Shown here piece by piece: positions 7,971 to 15,808 of a stretch of DNA of 64,000 nt; the stretch's first letter is position 1; every line of letters starts with the position of its first letter. The notes beneath the pieces are model-generated. The model did no database searches. It saw only the letters and a program-made list of their open reading frames with translations, and had not been told where the DNA came from. A program made the position numbers and the translations under genes. Source of the DNA: an uncultured Sphingopyxis sp. (lineage in GTDB: Bacteria; Pseudomonadota; Alphaproteobacteria; Sphingomonadales; Sphingomonadaceae); the NCBI RefSeq assembly GCF_900078365.1, contig NZ_LT598653.1:3977501-4041500 (forward strand), read 5' to 3'.

Positions 7971-8411
7971 CTACCCATCCCCGCCCGCGCGGTCGGGCGA
8001 ATAGGGCACGGGTTCGAGCGTGCGGTCCGAAATCGCGTCGACGAAGCTGCCGTGGCGCGCGCCCGTTTCCTTCTTGATCGCCGCCCATTCCTCGTCGGCC
8101 ATGAAGGCGGCCCATGCGGCCTTCATCGTGGCGGCGTCGGGCCAGTCGAGCAGATAGACGAATTCGACCTTGCCTTCATGCTCGCTGCGCCAGATCGAGC
8201 GCACCGCGAAGCCGTGGCGCGCCATGATGCGCAGCGCATGATCGCGGAAACGGTCGTGGAACACGCCTTCGTTGGCGCGCGGAATTTCGTAGATGCGCAG
8301 CTGTTGCAGCGGGGCGGGTGCGGCCGGGGGCGCGGCTGCGGCGGCGGGCGCCAGAGCGAGCAGCGGCGCGAGCAGCGCGGCGAGGGCAAGGATGCGGATG
8401 GGGGAGGGCAT
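7971..8411 (-). CDS. Exported NIPSNAP family protein
   Basis: The 146-residue product has an Ala/Leu-rich signal peptide (about 1-27), a short Pro/Ala linker, then a ferredoxin-like NIPSNAP domain: LRIYEIPRANEGVFHDRF, GFAVRSIW, EFVYLLDWPD and MKAAWAAFMADEEW. NIPSNAP proteins are dimeric alpha/beta-barrel proteins of uncertain role. The export signal is common in Sphingomonadales members. The gene is followed by the glycine-zipper gene on the same strand after 107 bases. Confidence 0.85.
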   Translation of the reverse strand: MPSPIRILALAALLAPLLALAPAAAAAPPAAPAPLQQLRIYEIPRANEGVFHDRFRDHALRIMARHGFAVRSIWRSEHEGKVEFVYLLDWPDAATMKAAWAAFMADEEWAAIKKETGARHGSFVDAISDRTLEPVPYSPDRAGGDG

Positions 8412-8440
8412 GGGCTATTCTCCATTTCTATCTGCAAATT

Positions 8441-8516
8441 CTCGTCATTCCCGCGAAAGCGGGAACCCAGTGGCAACCTTGGCTCGCTGGGTTCCCGCTT
8501 TCGCGGGAATGACGAG
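8441..8516. repeat. Dispersed palindrome with perfect 30-bp arms
   Basis: Arms at 8441-8470 and 8487-8516 are perfect reverse complements and surround a 16-base centre. Each arm itself contains a small hairpin (CCCGCGAAAGCGGG). This is the GTCATTCCCGCGAAAGCGGGA-type repeat found in many proteobacteria. The same type lies inside ileS at 33251. Confidence 0.9.
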
Positions 8517-8530
8517 ATAATCGGGGCGCT

Positions 8531-8956
8531 TCAGTCGATGATTACGTCCTTCCCTTCCGCCTTCAGCTTCGCGAGCCCGTCCTTCATCGCCGCGAGCACT
8601 TCGGGCGCGTGCGGAGTCCAGCTTTCGACCTCGCCGATGACGCGCAGCGGGGCGCGGCTGCGGTAGCTGCGGGTCGGGTTGCCGGGAAATTTCTTGTCGG
8701 TGAGGTTGGGGTCGTCGAACCAGTCGCCGGTGGGCTCGACGATATAGATGCGCTCGCGCCCCTCTCCCGCCGCGAGCTCACAGCCCCAGATCGCCGATTC
8801 CAATGCGGCGGAGAAATAGATCCACGAGAGCGGCTTGTCGGCGGAGTAATTGCTCGTCCAGCCGGGCGCGAGCAGGTCGCCGACGGCAAGGTCGGCGCGC
8901 GTGCCGTGGTAGAAGGTCGCGCCCGCATCGGGCCCGGTGGGAGCAGCGCCGGCCAT
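8531..8956 (-). CDS. arr: Rifampin ADP-ribosyltransferase (Arr)
   Basis: The 141-residue protein has the full Arr signature: FYHGTRADLAVGDL near the N-terminus, then GEGRERIYIVEPTG, DDPNLTDKKFPGNPT and SYRSRAPLRVIGEV. The residues matching the catalytic His19, Tyr49 and Asp84 of the Mycobacterium smegmatis enzyme fall at His17, Tyr47 and Asp82. Arr inactivates rifamycins by NAD-dependent ADP-ribosylation of the ansa-chain hydroxyl. The ATG overlaps the stop of the upstream lipoprotein gene (TGATG), which implies translational coupling. I saw no integron or transposon, so this appears to be a chromosomal copy. Confidence 0.94.
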   Translation of the reverse strand: MAGAAPTGPDAGATFYHGTRADLAVGDLLAPGWTSNYSADKPLSWIYFSAALESAIWGCELAAGEGRERIYIVEPTGDWFDDPNLTDKKFPGNPTRSYRSRAPLRVIGEVESWTPHAPEVLAAMKDGLAKLKAEGKDVIID

Positions 8957-9510
8957 CAATATTCGTTGCGCTCGGCGCGCAGCACCGCCTTGCCATCCTT
9001 CCAGTTCACCTCGGCGGCGGGTTCGTCGGTCTTGCCGGGGGCGAAGAGTTCGTAGACGATCGTGCCGTCCTCCTGCGTGCTTTCGATGACGCGCGCGGGG
9101 GTGAAGGCGTCGGCGGCGGCGCCGGCGACGGCGCGCACCGGCGCGGGGGCGTCCGCCCAGGCGATGTCGCGCTGCATCTCGACGACGCGCCAGGCGCCCG
9201 CTTCCTCGATCAGGTCGAGCTCGACTTCGCTGCCGTCGGGGCGCGTCCCCTCGACATCGTAGAAGAGCTTGCCGCCGCGTTCCTTGCGCTCGGCCTCGGC
9301 GATTTTCATGCCGGGGATGCGCGCGAGCACCGCGTCGCGCACGCCGGGCGGCAGGTCGGCGGCGGCGACCTCGCTGATCCGCGCCGCGGGGCCCTCGGCG
9401 AGCACCGACTTTTCGGGCGCCGCACTTTCGGGCGGCGCGGGCGCCTCGGCCTTGCCACACCCAGCAAACGCCAGCATCGCACCCGCGATCATCCAGACCT
9501 GTCCACGCAT
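8956..9510 (-). CDS. PepSY-like domain lipoprotein
   Basis: The start at 9510 gives a 184-residue protein with a hydrophobic leader and lipobox FAGC, followed by an Ala/Pro/Glu linker. The region at about residues 45-110 (DLPPGVRDAVLARIPGMK, KLFYDVEG, EVELDLIEEAGAW) fits the PepSY-like fold in which a protein is compared with a small chaperone or inhibitor domain. The C-terminal half is not recognised. The stop overlaps the start of arr, so the two are one transcript. The function is unknown. Confidence 0.75.
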   Translation of the reverse strand: MRGQVWMIAGAMLAFAGCGKAEAPAPPESAAPEKSVLAEGPAARISEVAAADLPPGVRDAVLARIPGMKIAEAERKERGGKLFYDVEGTRPDGSEVELDLIEEAGAWRVVEMQRDIAWADAPAPVRAVAGAAADAFTPARVIESTQEDGTIVYELFAPGKTDEPAAEVNWKDGKAVLRAERNEY

Positions 9511-9616
9511 CCTTGTTCTCCCTGTATTGGTAACCGCTGTCAGCCTATCGGGGACGCGGGGACGAGTCGAGGCGGGTGCGGCGGGCCGAAACGGGTGGAG
9601 CGACCGACCACCCCTC

Positions 9617-9668
9617 GTCATCCCCGCGGAGGCGCTGCGCGCCGTCTGCGCCTCCGCGGGAATGACGA
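9617..9668. repeat. Dispersed palindrome, GTCATCCCCGCGGAGGC type
   Basis: The arms CGTCATCCCCGCGGAGGCGC and its near complement around 9649-9668 form a long hairpin with a short centre. It lies between the lipoprotein gene and the next minus-strand gene. Confidence 0.8.
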
Positions 9669-9747
9669 AAAGGGAGAGATTTTTTCGTTCGGCAGGGCGG
9701 AAGTTGTCAAACTTGTCATTCCCCTCCGGTAAAATGATACCCGTCGC

Positions 9748-10377
9748 TCAATAATCATCCTCCTCGTCCGCGTCTTCGGGGCGGAGGACGCGCGGGTCGA
9801 TGCCGAGCGCGGCGGCGAGCAGCGCGGGGTCGGGCGCCGCCGGGGTGCCCTCGTCCTCGCCCATATAGGCGGCGTCCTCGGTCAGGCTGAGCAGCCGCGC
9901 GAGGATCAGCGCGGGGCCGTCGAAATGCTGCACTGCCTCGCGCCCGTCGCGCCAGTCGCCGAAGCGCACCGGATCGCGGCGGCGAAGGATGAACTGGGTC
10001 AGCCGCTCGTCATAATAGCGTCGCTCGCCGATCTGCTCGCCCTGATAGAAGACGGGGCGCGCGACGCCGTGCACCGCGCGCGACAGCGCCGCATCGGCGA
10101 GCCGCCGCACGCCCATGTCGAGCGCGGCGTCCCACGCGAGGCGGAACGCCTGCGCCTCGGGCCGGCGGCGGAGGTTATAGGCGGCGGTCGCCGAGAGCCC
10201 GACCGCGGCCGCCGCCTGGACGACGCAGGCCGTTTCGGCGAGCGCCTCGATAAAGCCGACCTGCCGCTCGGGCGTCCAGCCGTCGTGGCGCGCGCGCAGC
10301 GGCACGGGGGTGAAGGGGGCCGGGGCGGCATCGTCGTGCGGCGCGGCGGGGCGAGGGGGGAATTTTTCCTGCTTCAT
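9748..10377 (-). CDS. Homeodomain-like DNA-binding protein, terminase small subunit-like
   Basis: The 209-residue protein has a Pro-rich, disordered start, then a helical region (about 33-75) with a probable helix-turn-helix: ERQVGFIEALAETACVVQAA followed by VGLSATAAYNLRRRPEA. This resembles the HTH of phage terminase small subunits and of related Sphingomonadales chromosomal proteins. A conserved-looking stretch VARPVFYQGEQIGERRYYDE follows. The C-terminus is acidic and ends in EDADEEDDY. No other phage gene is near, so I do not call a prophage. The function is unknown. Confidence 0.6.
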   Translation of the reverse strand: MKQEKFPPRPAAPHDDAAPAPFTPVPLRARHDGWTPERQVGFIEALAETACVVQAAAAVGLSATAAYNLRRRPEAQAFRLAWDAALDMGVRRLADAALSRAVHGVARPVFYQGEQIGERRYYDERLTQFILRRRDPVRFGDWRDGREAVQHFDGPALILARLLSLTEDAAYMGEDEGTPAAPDPALLAAALGIDPRVLRPEDADEEDDY

Positions 10378-10458
10378 CGGGAAGGATGAACCAGATGCGG
10401 ATATTATAGGAAAGAGGTTTTGGGGCGACGGTGTGCGAAATAGGATCGGGCCGCGCGC

Positions 10459-11041
10459 CTACCCCCGCCCCGGCCGCAACATCGGGGTCAGGACCGGCGA
10501 AGTTCGGGTGCGGATCTCGCCGATGCTTTCGAAGCCGAAGCGGCGGTAGAGCGGGATGTTGCGCGGGTTCGAGCTTTCGAGATAGGCGGGGCGGCCGTCG
10601 GCGTCGATCACCGCGATCGCCGCCTCCATCAGCGCGGTGCCGAGCCCGCGGCCCTGATGCGCGGGATCGGCGGCGATCAGCGGCAGGTACCAGACCGGGT
10701 CGGCCGGGTGGAAAACGGTCCATCTGGTCGACGAGCGCGTCGAGTTCGGCCTTGCGGTGCGCGGGGGTCTGTTCGTCCATGATCGCGCCCATGACCTCGC
10801 CGTCGGGCTGGACCCCCGGCGGCAGCCAGGTCGCGAGTGCGGCGCCGTCGTCGGCGACGAACGCCGTCCCATGCTCGAACGCCGCGCCGCCGAAGGCGCC
10901 GAAAAATTCGTGGCGGCGGCTCATATAGGTGGCGGCGTCGGGCGAGGCCCAGCGCGCCACCGGGTCGGCGGCAAAGCCGAGCACGAGGGTGTGGAGCAGC
11001 CGCGCCTTGTCCGCGGGTGTGCCGATCGTGATCGTCGCCAT
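10459..11041 (-). pseudogene. GNAT family N-acetyltransferase, frameshifted
   Basis: The N-terminal half is read from the ATG at 11041 (MATITIGTPADKARLL) and continues well to DQMDRF near 10712. The rest of the domain, with the acetyl-CoA loop QGRGLGTALMEA and the C-terminal RNIPLYRRFGFESIGE, is in the next frame and ends at 10459. Removing one base from the run of four A at 10712-10715 (plus strand) restores a single frame of 193 residues, reading RFHPADPVWYL across the join. It is either a recent single-base frameshift or a sequencing error in a homopolymer. In family terms it would acetylate an amine using acetyl-CoA. Confidence 0.85.
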
Positions 11042-11088
11042 GGCTGCTCTCCTCTCTCGTGCCGCCTGTTGTCGTGGCCGCGCCGCGC

Positions 11089-11652
11089 TCAGTCGCCGGG
11101 CGGCGTCAGCGCCCAGCGGCCGTGCTCGATATGCGTCGTCTTTCCGACAACGCTTTCCATCAGCAATATGTCCCGCACCGTCCATTCGATCGGCGGCAGT
11201 TTCAGCGCGCCGAACGTCTGCGAACCCAGCCGGTCGCCGCGATAGTTGATCGTGATATGCGGTTCGGGGGTGGTGCCGTCCATGATCGGCGCCTTCTCGC
11301 GCAGCAGATGGTCGACCAGCGCCTTCTGGAACGCCCGCGCCTCGGCCAGCGGTTCGCGCGTGCGCAGCGTCACCGCCTTGTGGTTCTCTTGTCTGTCGAA
11401 GCGGAGCGGGAAGGGCGGTGCGGCGAAGCCGTCCAGCGCGGCGATGGTCGCGGGCAGCCACTCGGGCGGGGCATAATGGAGGTCGTAGAGCGAGATCAGC
11501 GTGACATGGAGCAGGTCGGGGCCGCGTCCGGGGTCGTTGCGCGGCAGTGCGGCGATCACCGCTTGCACCTCCGGCGGCGGCTTGGCCATGACGTAGAGGG
11601 GGTTCCGGGCGCGCACGGGTGGGAGTGTAGCATGGTGTGGGGGCGACGCCAT
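11089..11652 (-). CDS. 2'-5' RNA ligase family protein (second 2H phosphoesterase)
   Basis: The 187-residue protein has H-x-T-x motifs HVTL near residue 48 and HITI near residue 132, as in 2H phosphoesterases. The ATG at 11652 keeps the first strand NPLYVMAKPP, which the fold needs; an ATG at 11589 would cut it. It shares little sequence with the first 2H protein at 2595-3182 beyond the motifs, so the two are not a recent duplicate. The substrate is unknown. Confidence 0.82.
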   Translation of the reverse strand: MASPPHHATLPPVRARNPLYVMAKPPPEVQAVIAALPRNDPGRGPDLLHVTLISLYDLHYAPPEWLPATIAALDGFAAPPFPLRFDRQENHKAVTLRTREPLAEARAFQKALVDHLLREKAPIMDGTTPEPHITINYRGDRLGSQTFGALKLPPIEWTVRDILLMESVVGKTTHIEHGRWALTPPGD

Positions 11653-11673
11653 CGGCGCCGCACCCCCTGTTTT

Positions 11674-11826
11674 TTACAGCCGCTTACAGTGGTCACAGAG
11701 CGGATGACCACCAGTGCCGCTGCGGCGGTTGTAGCTTTCGATATTGTTGCCCTCGGTGCACTTGTTGTCGTTGTGATGGACACGCGTGCCGGGCTTGATC
11801 GAATGATATGCAGCAACCTTAGACAT
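11674..11826 (-). CDS. 50-residue Cys/His-rich small protein
   Basis: This short gene runs from the ATG at 11826 to TAA at 11674-11676 and encodes 50 residues: it starts MSKVAAYHSIKPG and ends in GGHPLCDHCKRL. Potential metal ligands are His17, His18, Cys23, His41, Cys44, His46 and Cys47, and the CxxC near the C-terminus suggests a small zinc ribbon. GAAAGG precedes the start at good spacing. GC content is below that of its neighbours. I do not recognise a family, but the clear ribosome site and ordered Cys/His pattern support a real gene. Confidence 0.65.
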   Translation of the reverse strand: MSKVAAYHSIKPGTRVHHNDNKCTEGNNIESYNRRSGTGGHPLCDHCKRL

Positions 11827-12239
11827 CTATTTTACCTTTCGAACATTCATCGTTGTGATCGATGAAGCCCGAACGAAGTCAGGTTGGGCGCGAGTAAATA
11901 AGCGTGATCGCGTGCGGTTTTCCACAGCTTGCAAACATCTTACCCACCGGTCCTTCCCCGAAATCGTCGGACTTCAGGTTGACCCAAGTGGCGATGCATG
12001 CGAGCAGGCAACTGCTAGGTAGGCCCGAGTGCATCGTCACTCAGCTTGCTGGGGGGTCATCCTTTGGGGTGGCCCCCATCTGATTCACCCTTCGCTTGTT
12101 GCTCCGCCTGCTGCGAGACTCGCAGATACGGCTTCGCGAATCTTGCATAGGAACTCTTAAATCGGAGCGCAACCCCTTTTTGGTTCTCTGAGTGGCTTTG
12201 GTGTGTTATTTTGCGCAAAACGATGACTCGGAGGCGGAA
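11827..12239. other. Low-GC intergenic region without a gene
   Basis: About 410 bases with base composition well below the flanking genes. I found no convincing coding frame, tRNA or long inverted repeat. A good ribosome site (GGAGGCGGAA) for the next gene lies at its end. Confidence 0.5.
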
Positions 12240-12662
12240 ATGGCAGATGAATCGATCCGGGAACTTTTGTCCAAACTACTGAAAAGACGTGAAGAGTTAC
12301 GTTTGGAGTCCGAGGCACTCGAAAAATTGATCGAGACATACCGACAGCTTTCTATGCTAGAAAAGGAGCAGGAATTACCGCAGCTTGATTTGTGGAAAGG
12401 GAGTCGCTCGAGGCGCGCGCGGTCTGCCTATGTCGCCGAGATGATGGCAGCAGCGAGGCGACAAATTTTGTCAGACGGACGACCGCTGACGCGAAGTGAG
12501 CTTCTCCAGCGCTTGGAGGCAGAGGGATACGTCATAGACGGCGGCGATAAGTCAAAGGTGCTGGGCACAAACCTTTGGCGATCTGGACAATTCCAGCATA
12601 TTGAGAAAAAGGGATATTGGCCTGTAGACACGCCAATTCCTCGAAAGTTCGGCCGCTCCTGA
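12240..12662 (+). CDS. HARE-HTH-like winged-helix protein with N-terminal coiled coil
   Basis: The start at 12240 is set by GGAGG seven bases upstream and gives 140 residues. Residues 1-45 are a charged, Leu-rich helix (LLSKLLKRREELRLESEALEK) that should form a coiled coil. Residues 75-135 (GRPLTRSELLQRLEAEGY, then NLWRSGQFQHIEKKGYW) look like a winged helix of the HARE-HTH type, a domain found in RNA polymerase delta, ASXL and some restriction or defence proteins. GC is near 50%, against about 66% around it, and codon use differs, so it is probably acquired. The partner and target are unknown. Confidence 0.6.
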   Translation: MADESIRELLSKLLKRREELRLESEALEKLIETYRQLSMLEKEQELPQLDLWKGSRSRRARSAYVAEMMAAARRQILSDGRPLTRSELLQRLEAEGYVIDGGDKSKVLGTNLWRSGQFQHIEKKGYWPVDTPIPRKFGRS

Positions 12663-12861
12663 TACCGGAGAAATACCGATTGCTTTGATAGGTGGAGCAA
12701 TCCTTAAATCCAATCGGAGATGTTGCGCATTTACCAAATTCCCCTGACTATTGGGTCGAGCTCACCGAGCAGGGGAGGCATCGAGCGCACCAATATGCAC
12801 TCCGTGTACGGCTGTTTTCCGATCCGGAGCGGAAGGGCAACTAGGACCGCAATAACCAGCC

Positions 12862-13536
12862 TCACCACCTTCGTAAGAGCATACGCCTGACAAGCGAGGT
12901 TGGGTCGGCGGCTGGATTTCGCCAGTTTGCAATGCTGGGATGCGTTGCTGTTATGACGCAAAGGCCTGTGCTATTCAGGTGTGCGGAAGAGGTCCAGCGA
13001 CGGGAGTTTTCTTCGGTGAAAATGTCTACTAGTTCGTGCGCACCAAGAGCTTCGCGTACCCAGCGCCCGGACGTGCCGCCGAAACATAGTAATGTGTTGA
13101 TACGAAGGTGTTGGATTACAGCGTGATGAACGGGCCAGCAGGCCTCCAGTAGTGCTAGCTTCTCTCCCTCAAGCGAAGCTTCTCTAGGGGTGCGGACAAA
13201 TACCACATTGCTCGCGGGAACGGTCCGAGGATCAAAGCCCAGACTTGAGAGAAGATGCAGCACGCGCGGCTGCATTCCATATGTACCGGGTGCACGCCCC
13301 CGCCAGCTTTCATCGGCATATCGTGACCAATACTCCTTCGACGGATCGCTATAGGAATTGATGTCACGTTGAATTGTCTCGTCGGCCTGTTTGGTCGGAG
13401 AGCCGCCCGGATTCAGTCCAAGCACATACAAAGGTGACGGGCGCGAAAAAGCCGCCCTGCCGGAATAAAATACCGCGCCCGAGCGATGGCGTATTCCCTC
13501 CTCAACGAGGTCAAGAAGTTCCAGTGGGTTGAGCAT
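12862..13536 (-). CDS. Uracil-DNA glycosylase superfamily-like protein
   Basis: From the ATG at 13536 the product has 224 residues. LYVLGLNPGGSP near residue 35 and THPSIANWRNP near residue 200 resemble the two active-site motifs of the UDG superfamily (G-x-x-PG and HPS). The middle is not similar to any family I can name. The motif Asp or Asn of classic UDGs is not clear, so it may be a non-glycosylase member. The frame continues upstream to a TTG at 13599 that overlaps the thiC stop, so coupling to thiC is possible. GC is low, like the convergent winged-helix gene. Confidence 0.55.
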   Translation of the reverse strand: MLNPLELLDLVEEGIRHRSGAVFYSGRAAFSRPSPLYVLGLNPGGSPTKQADETIQRDINSYSDPSKEYWSRYADESWRGRAPGTYGMQPRVLHLLSSLGFDPRTVPASNVVFVRTPREASLEGEKLALLEACWPVHHAVIQHLRINTLLCFGGTSGRWVREALGAHELVDIFTEENSRRWTSSAHLNSTGLCVITATHPSIANWRNPAADPTSLVRRMLLRRW

Positions 13537-13595
13537 CCTTGAAACCCAAATCGCGGACGGCAGGTCAATAATCTGTTTGCTGGCTACTTGTAGGA

Positions 13596-15575
13596 TCAAT
13601 CATGCTCCCGGCCACCCGCGCCCATATACAGCTCGCGCCCGGTTTCCTCATAAACCTCGCTCATTTTCGCCATGCCCTTTTCGGCCTCTTCGGCGGCGAG
13701 GAAGCCGGCGCTGTCCTGATTTTGCAGCTTCGCGAACTCGCGGACTTCCTGGCTGATCTTCATCGAGCAGAATTTGGGGCCGCACATGCTGCAGAAATGC
13801 GCCGATTTGGCGCCCTCGGCCGGGAGCGTCTGGTCGTGGTACTGCTCGGCCGTGTCGGGGTCGAGGCTCAGGTTGAACTGGTCGCGCCAGCGGAATTCGA
13901 AGCGCGCCTTCGACAGCGCGTTGTCCCAAATCGCCGCGCACGCGGCGGACTTGGCCAAGTTGAACTGGTCGTCCCAGCGGAATTCGAAGCGCGCTTTCGA
14001 TAGCGCGTCGTCGCGGACCTTGGCGGCGGGATGACCCTTGGCAAGGTCGGCGGCGTGCGCGGCGAGCTTGTAGGTGACGACGCCGACCTTCACATCGTCG
14101 CGGTCGGGCAGTCCCAGATGCTCCTTGGGCGTGACGTAGCAGAGCATCGCGGTGCCGTACCAGCCGATCATCGCGGCGCCGATGCCGCTGGTGATATGGT
14201 CGTAGCCCGGCGCGATGTCGGTGGTGAGCGGCCCCAAGGTATAGAAGGGCGCCTCGCCGCATGCCTCGAGCTGCTTGTCCATATTCTCCTTGATCTTGTG
14301 CATCGGGACGTGGCCCGGGCCCTCGATCATCACCTGCACATCCTGCTCCCACGCACGCTTGGTCAGCTCGCCCAGCGTGTAGAGCTCGGCGAACTGCGCC
14401 TCGTCGTTCGCGTCGGCGATGCTGCCGGGGCGGAGGCCGTCGCCGAGGCTGTAGGCGATGTCATAGGCCTTCATGATCTCGGTAATCTCGTCGAAGCGTT
14501 CGTAGAGGAACGATTCCTTGTGATGCGCGAGGCACCATTTCGCCATGATGCTGCCGCCGCGGCTGACGATGCCGGTGACGCGCTTTGCGGCGAGCGGGAC
14601 GTAGGGCAGGCGGACGCCCGCATGGATGGTGAAATAGTCGACGCCCTGCTCGGCCTGTTCGATCAGCGTGTCGCGGAAAATCTCCCACGTCAGTTCCTCG
14701 GCGATGCCGCCGACCTTTTCGAGCGCCTGATAGATGGGGACGGTGCCGATCGGGACGGGCGAGTTGCGGATGATCCATTCGCGCGTGTCGTGGATGTTGC
14801 GCCCCGTCGAGAGGTCCATGACGGTGTCGGCGCCCCAGCGAATCGACCAGACCATCTTGTCGACTTCGCTGGCGACGTCGGACGCGACCGCGCTGTTGCC
14901 GATATTGGCGTTGATCTTGACGAGGAAATTGCGGCCGATCGCCATCGGCTCGCTTTCGGGGTGGTTGATGTTGCTGGGGATGATCGCGCGGCCGCGCGCG
15001 ACCTCTTCGCGGACGAATTCGGGGGTGACGTAATCGGGGATGCTCGCGCCCCAGTCCTGCCCGTCGCGGACATAGTCTGCGAGGCGTTCGCGGCCGAGAT
15101 TCTCGCGGGTCGCGACATATTCCATCTCGGGGGTGATGATGCCGCGGCGGGCATAGTGCATCTGGCTGACGTTCGCGCCGGGTTTGGCGCGAAGCACGGT
15201 CTTGCGGACGTTGGGGAAGGCGGGGACGCCGCCGCTGCGGTCGGGGCCGAGCTGGCCGTTATCCTCGGGGCGGACCTCGCGCTGGGTGACGTCCTCGACG
15301 TCGCCGCGCGCGCGGATCCAGGCTGCGCGAAGTTCGGGGAGGCCCTGCGCGATGTCGATGCGGGCGTTGGGGTCGGTGTAGGGACCCGAGGTGTCGTAGA
15401 CACGGACGCTGGGTTCGCCCGAGTGCGGGTCGAGGTCGATCTCGCGCATCGCGACGCGGATGCCGCTGCCGGTGGGCGAGGCGATGTGGACCTTGCGGCT
15501 GCCGCGGATCGGGCCGGTGGTGACGCCGATCGGTTCGGCGGCGCGTTTGTCGAGGCGGGAATCGATGTCGGCCAT
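13596..15575 (-). CDS. thiC: Phosphomethylpyrimidine synthase ThiC
   Basis: ThiC is a radical-SAM enzyme that converts aminoimidazole ribotide to the HMP-P pyrimidine of thiamine. This 659-residue copy has the full family sequence, including RYPRGG-free core segments such as IEGPGHVPMHKIKENM and the [4Fe-4S] motif at Cys595-x2-Cys598-x4-Cys603. It is about 30 residues longer than usual because of a 29-residue in-frame duplication near residues 540-600 (see the repeat at 13872-14045). A TPP riboswitch precedes it, so expression should fall when thiamine pyrophosphate is high. No other thi gene is in the window. Confidence 0.97.
   Translation of the reverse strand: MADIDSRLDKRAAEPIGVTTGPIRGSRKVHIASPTGSGIRVAMREIDLDPHSGEPSVRVYDTSGPYTDPNARIDIAQGLPELRAAWIRARGDVEDVTQREVRPEDNGQLGPDRSGGVPAFPNVRKTVLRAKPGANVSQMHYARRGIITPEMEYVATRENLGRERLADYVRDGQDWGASIPDYVTPEFVREEVARGRAIIPSNINHPESEPMAIGRNFLVKINANIGNSAVASDVASEVDKMVWSIRWGADTVMDLSTGRNIHDTREWIIRNSPVPIGTVPIYQALEKVGGIAEELTWEIFRDTLIEQAEQGVDYFTIHAGVRLPYVPLAAKRVTGIVSRGGSIMAKWCLAHHKESFLYERFDEITEIMKAYDIAYSLGDGLRPGSIADANDEAQFAELYTLGELTKRAWEQDVQVMIEGPGHVPMHKIKENMDKQLEACGEAPFYTLGPLTTDIAPGYDHITSGIGAAMIGWYGTAMLCYVTPKEHLGLPDRDDVKVGVVTYKLAAHAADLAKGHPAAKVRDDALSKARFEFRWDDQFNLAKSAACAAIWDNALSKARFEFRWRDQFNLSLDPDTAEQYHDQTLPAEGAKSAHFCSMCGPKFCSMKISQEVREFAKLQNQDSAGFLAAEEAEKGMAKMSEVYEETGRELYMGAGGREHD
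13872..14045 (-). repeat. In-frame 87-bp tandem duplication inside thiC
   Basis: Bases 13872-13958 and 13959-14045 are two adjacent 87-bp units. The part encoding ALSKARFEFRW-x-DQFN is 45/49 identical (13872-13920 against 13959-14007). The remaining 38 bases are more diverged (LAKSAACAAIWDN against LAKGHPAAKVRDD). Other ThiC proteins, for example from E. coli, have one copy of this segment. Confidence 0.9.
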
Positions 15576-15631
15576 GTGCAGTCGCTCCAGTTATCGGAGC
15601 GAGAATGGGGATTCCGCATATGGAATACCGA

Positions 15632-15730
15632 CCCTCCCTCCGCCGGTATTACCCGGATCAGGTTCAACGGGTCGCGGCTTGTTCCGCTCTCAACCTGTTT
15701 CTGCACACAGGCTCCCCGGGGATGGAGGGG
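15632..15730 (-). promoter_or_regulatory. TPP riboswitch (THI element) upstream of thiC
   Basis: Read on the minus strand, the segment has the conserved core of the TPP aptamer: GGGGAGCC, then TTGAGAG near 15687-15695, then ACCTGATCCGGGTAATACC and GGCGGAGGGAGG (about 15632-15664). The terminal stem pairs GGAGGG with CCCTCC. It lies about 57 bases before the thiC ATG. In this class TPP binding blocks translation initiation or ends transcription. A short hairpin (ATTCC/GGAAT) between aptamer and start could be part of the expression platform. Confidence 0.95.
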
Positions 15731-15808
15731 TTATAGGGGGCGGGATGGGGGCTGTCCATTGGCGATAGGGTCGGTGCGGTGGTAAAGGACGGCGAGAGGG
15801 AGGGGCTC

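Noticed and set aside
9748..10377. Prophage remnant suggested by the terminase-like HTH protein
   Set aside because: No integrase, capsid, portal or lysis genes nearby and no att repeats seen. Such proteins are also found as stand-alone chromosomal genes in sphingomonads.
12862..13599. TTG start at 13599 coupled to thiC for the UDG-like gene
   Set aside because: The extra 21 residues are not protein-like for the family, and the islet gene differs in composition from thiC. I chose the ATG at 13536 but could not exclude the longer form.
13872..14045. Possible short CRISPR-like or minisatellite array
   Set aside because: Only two units, in frame within thiC, with no spacers. It is a gene-internal tandem duplication.
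14031..15785. Long plus-strand open frame opposite thiC
   Set aside because: It mirrors a certain gene in high-GC DNA; the product has no recognisable domain and is acidic and Ala/Gly/Asp-rich as expected for an antisense frame. It also runs across the TPP riboswitch.
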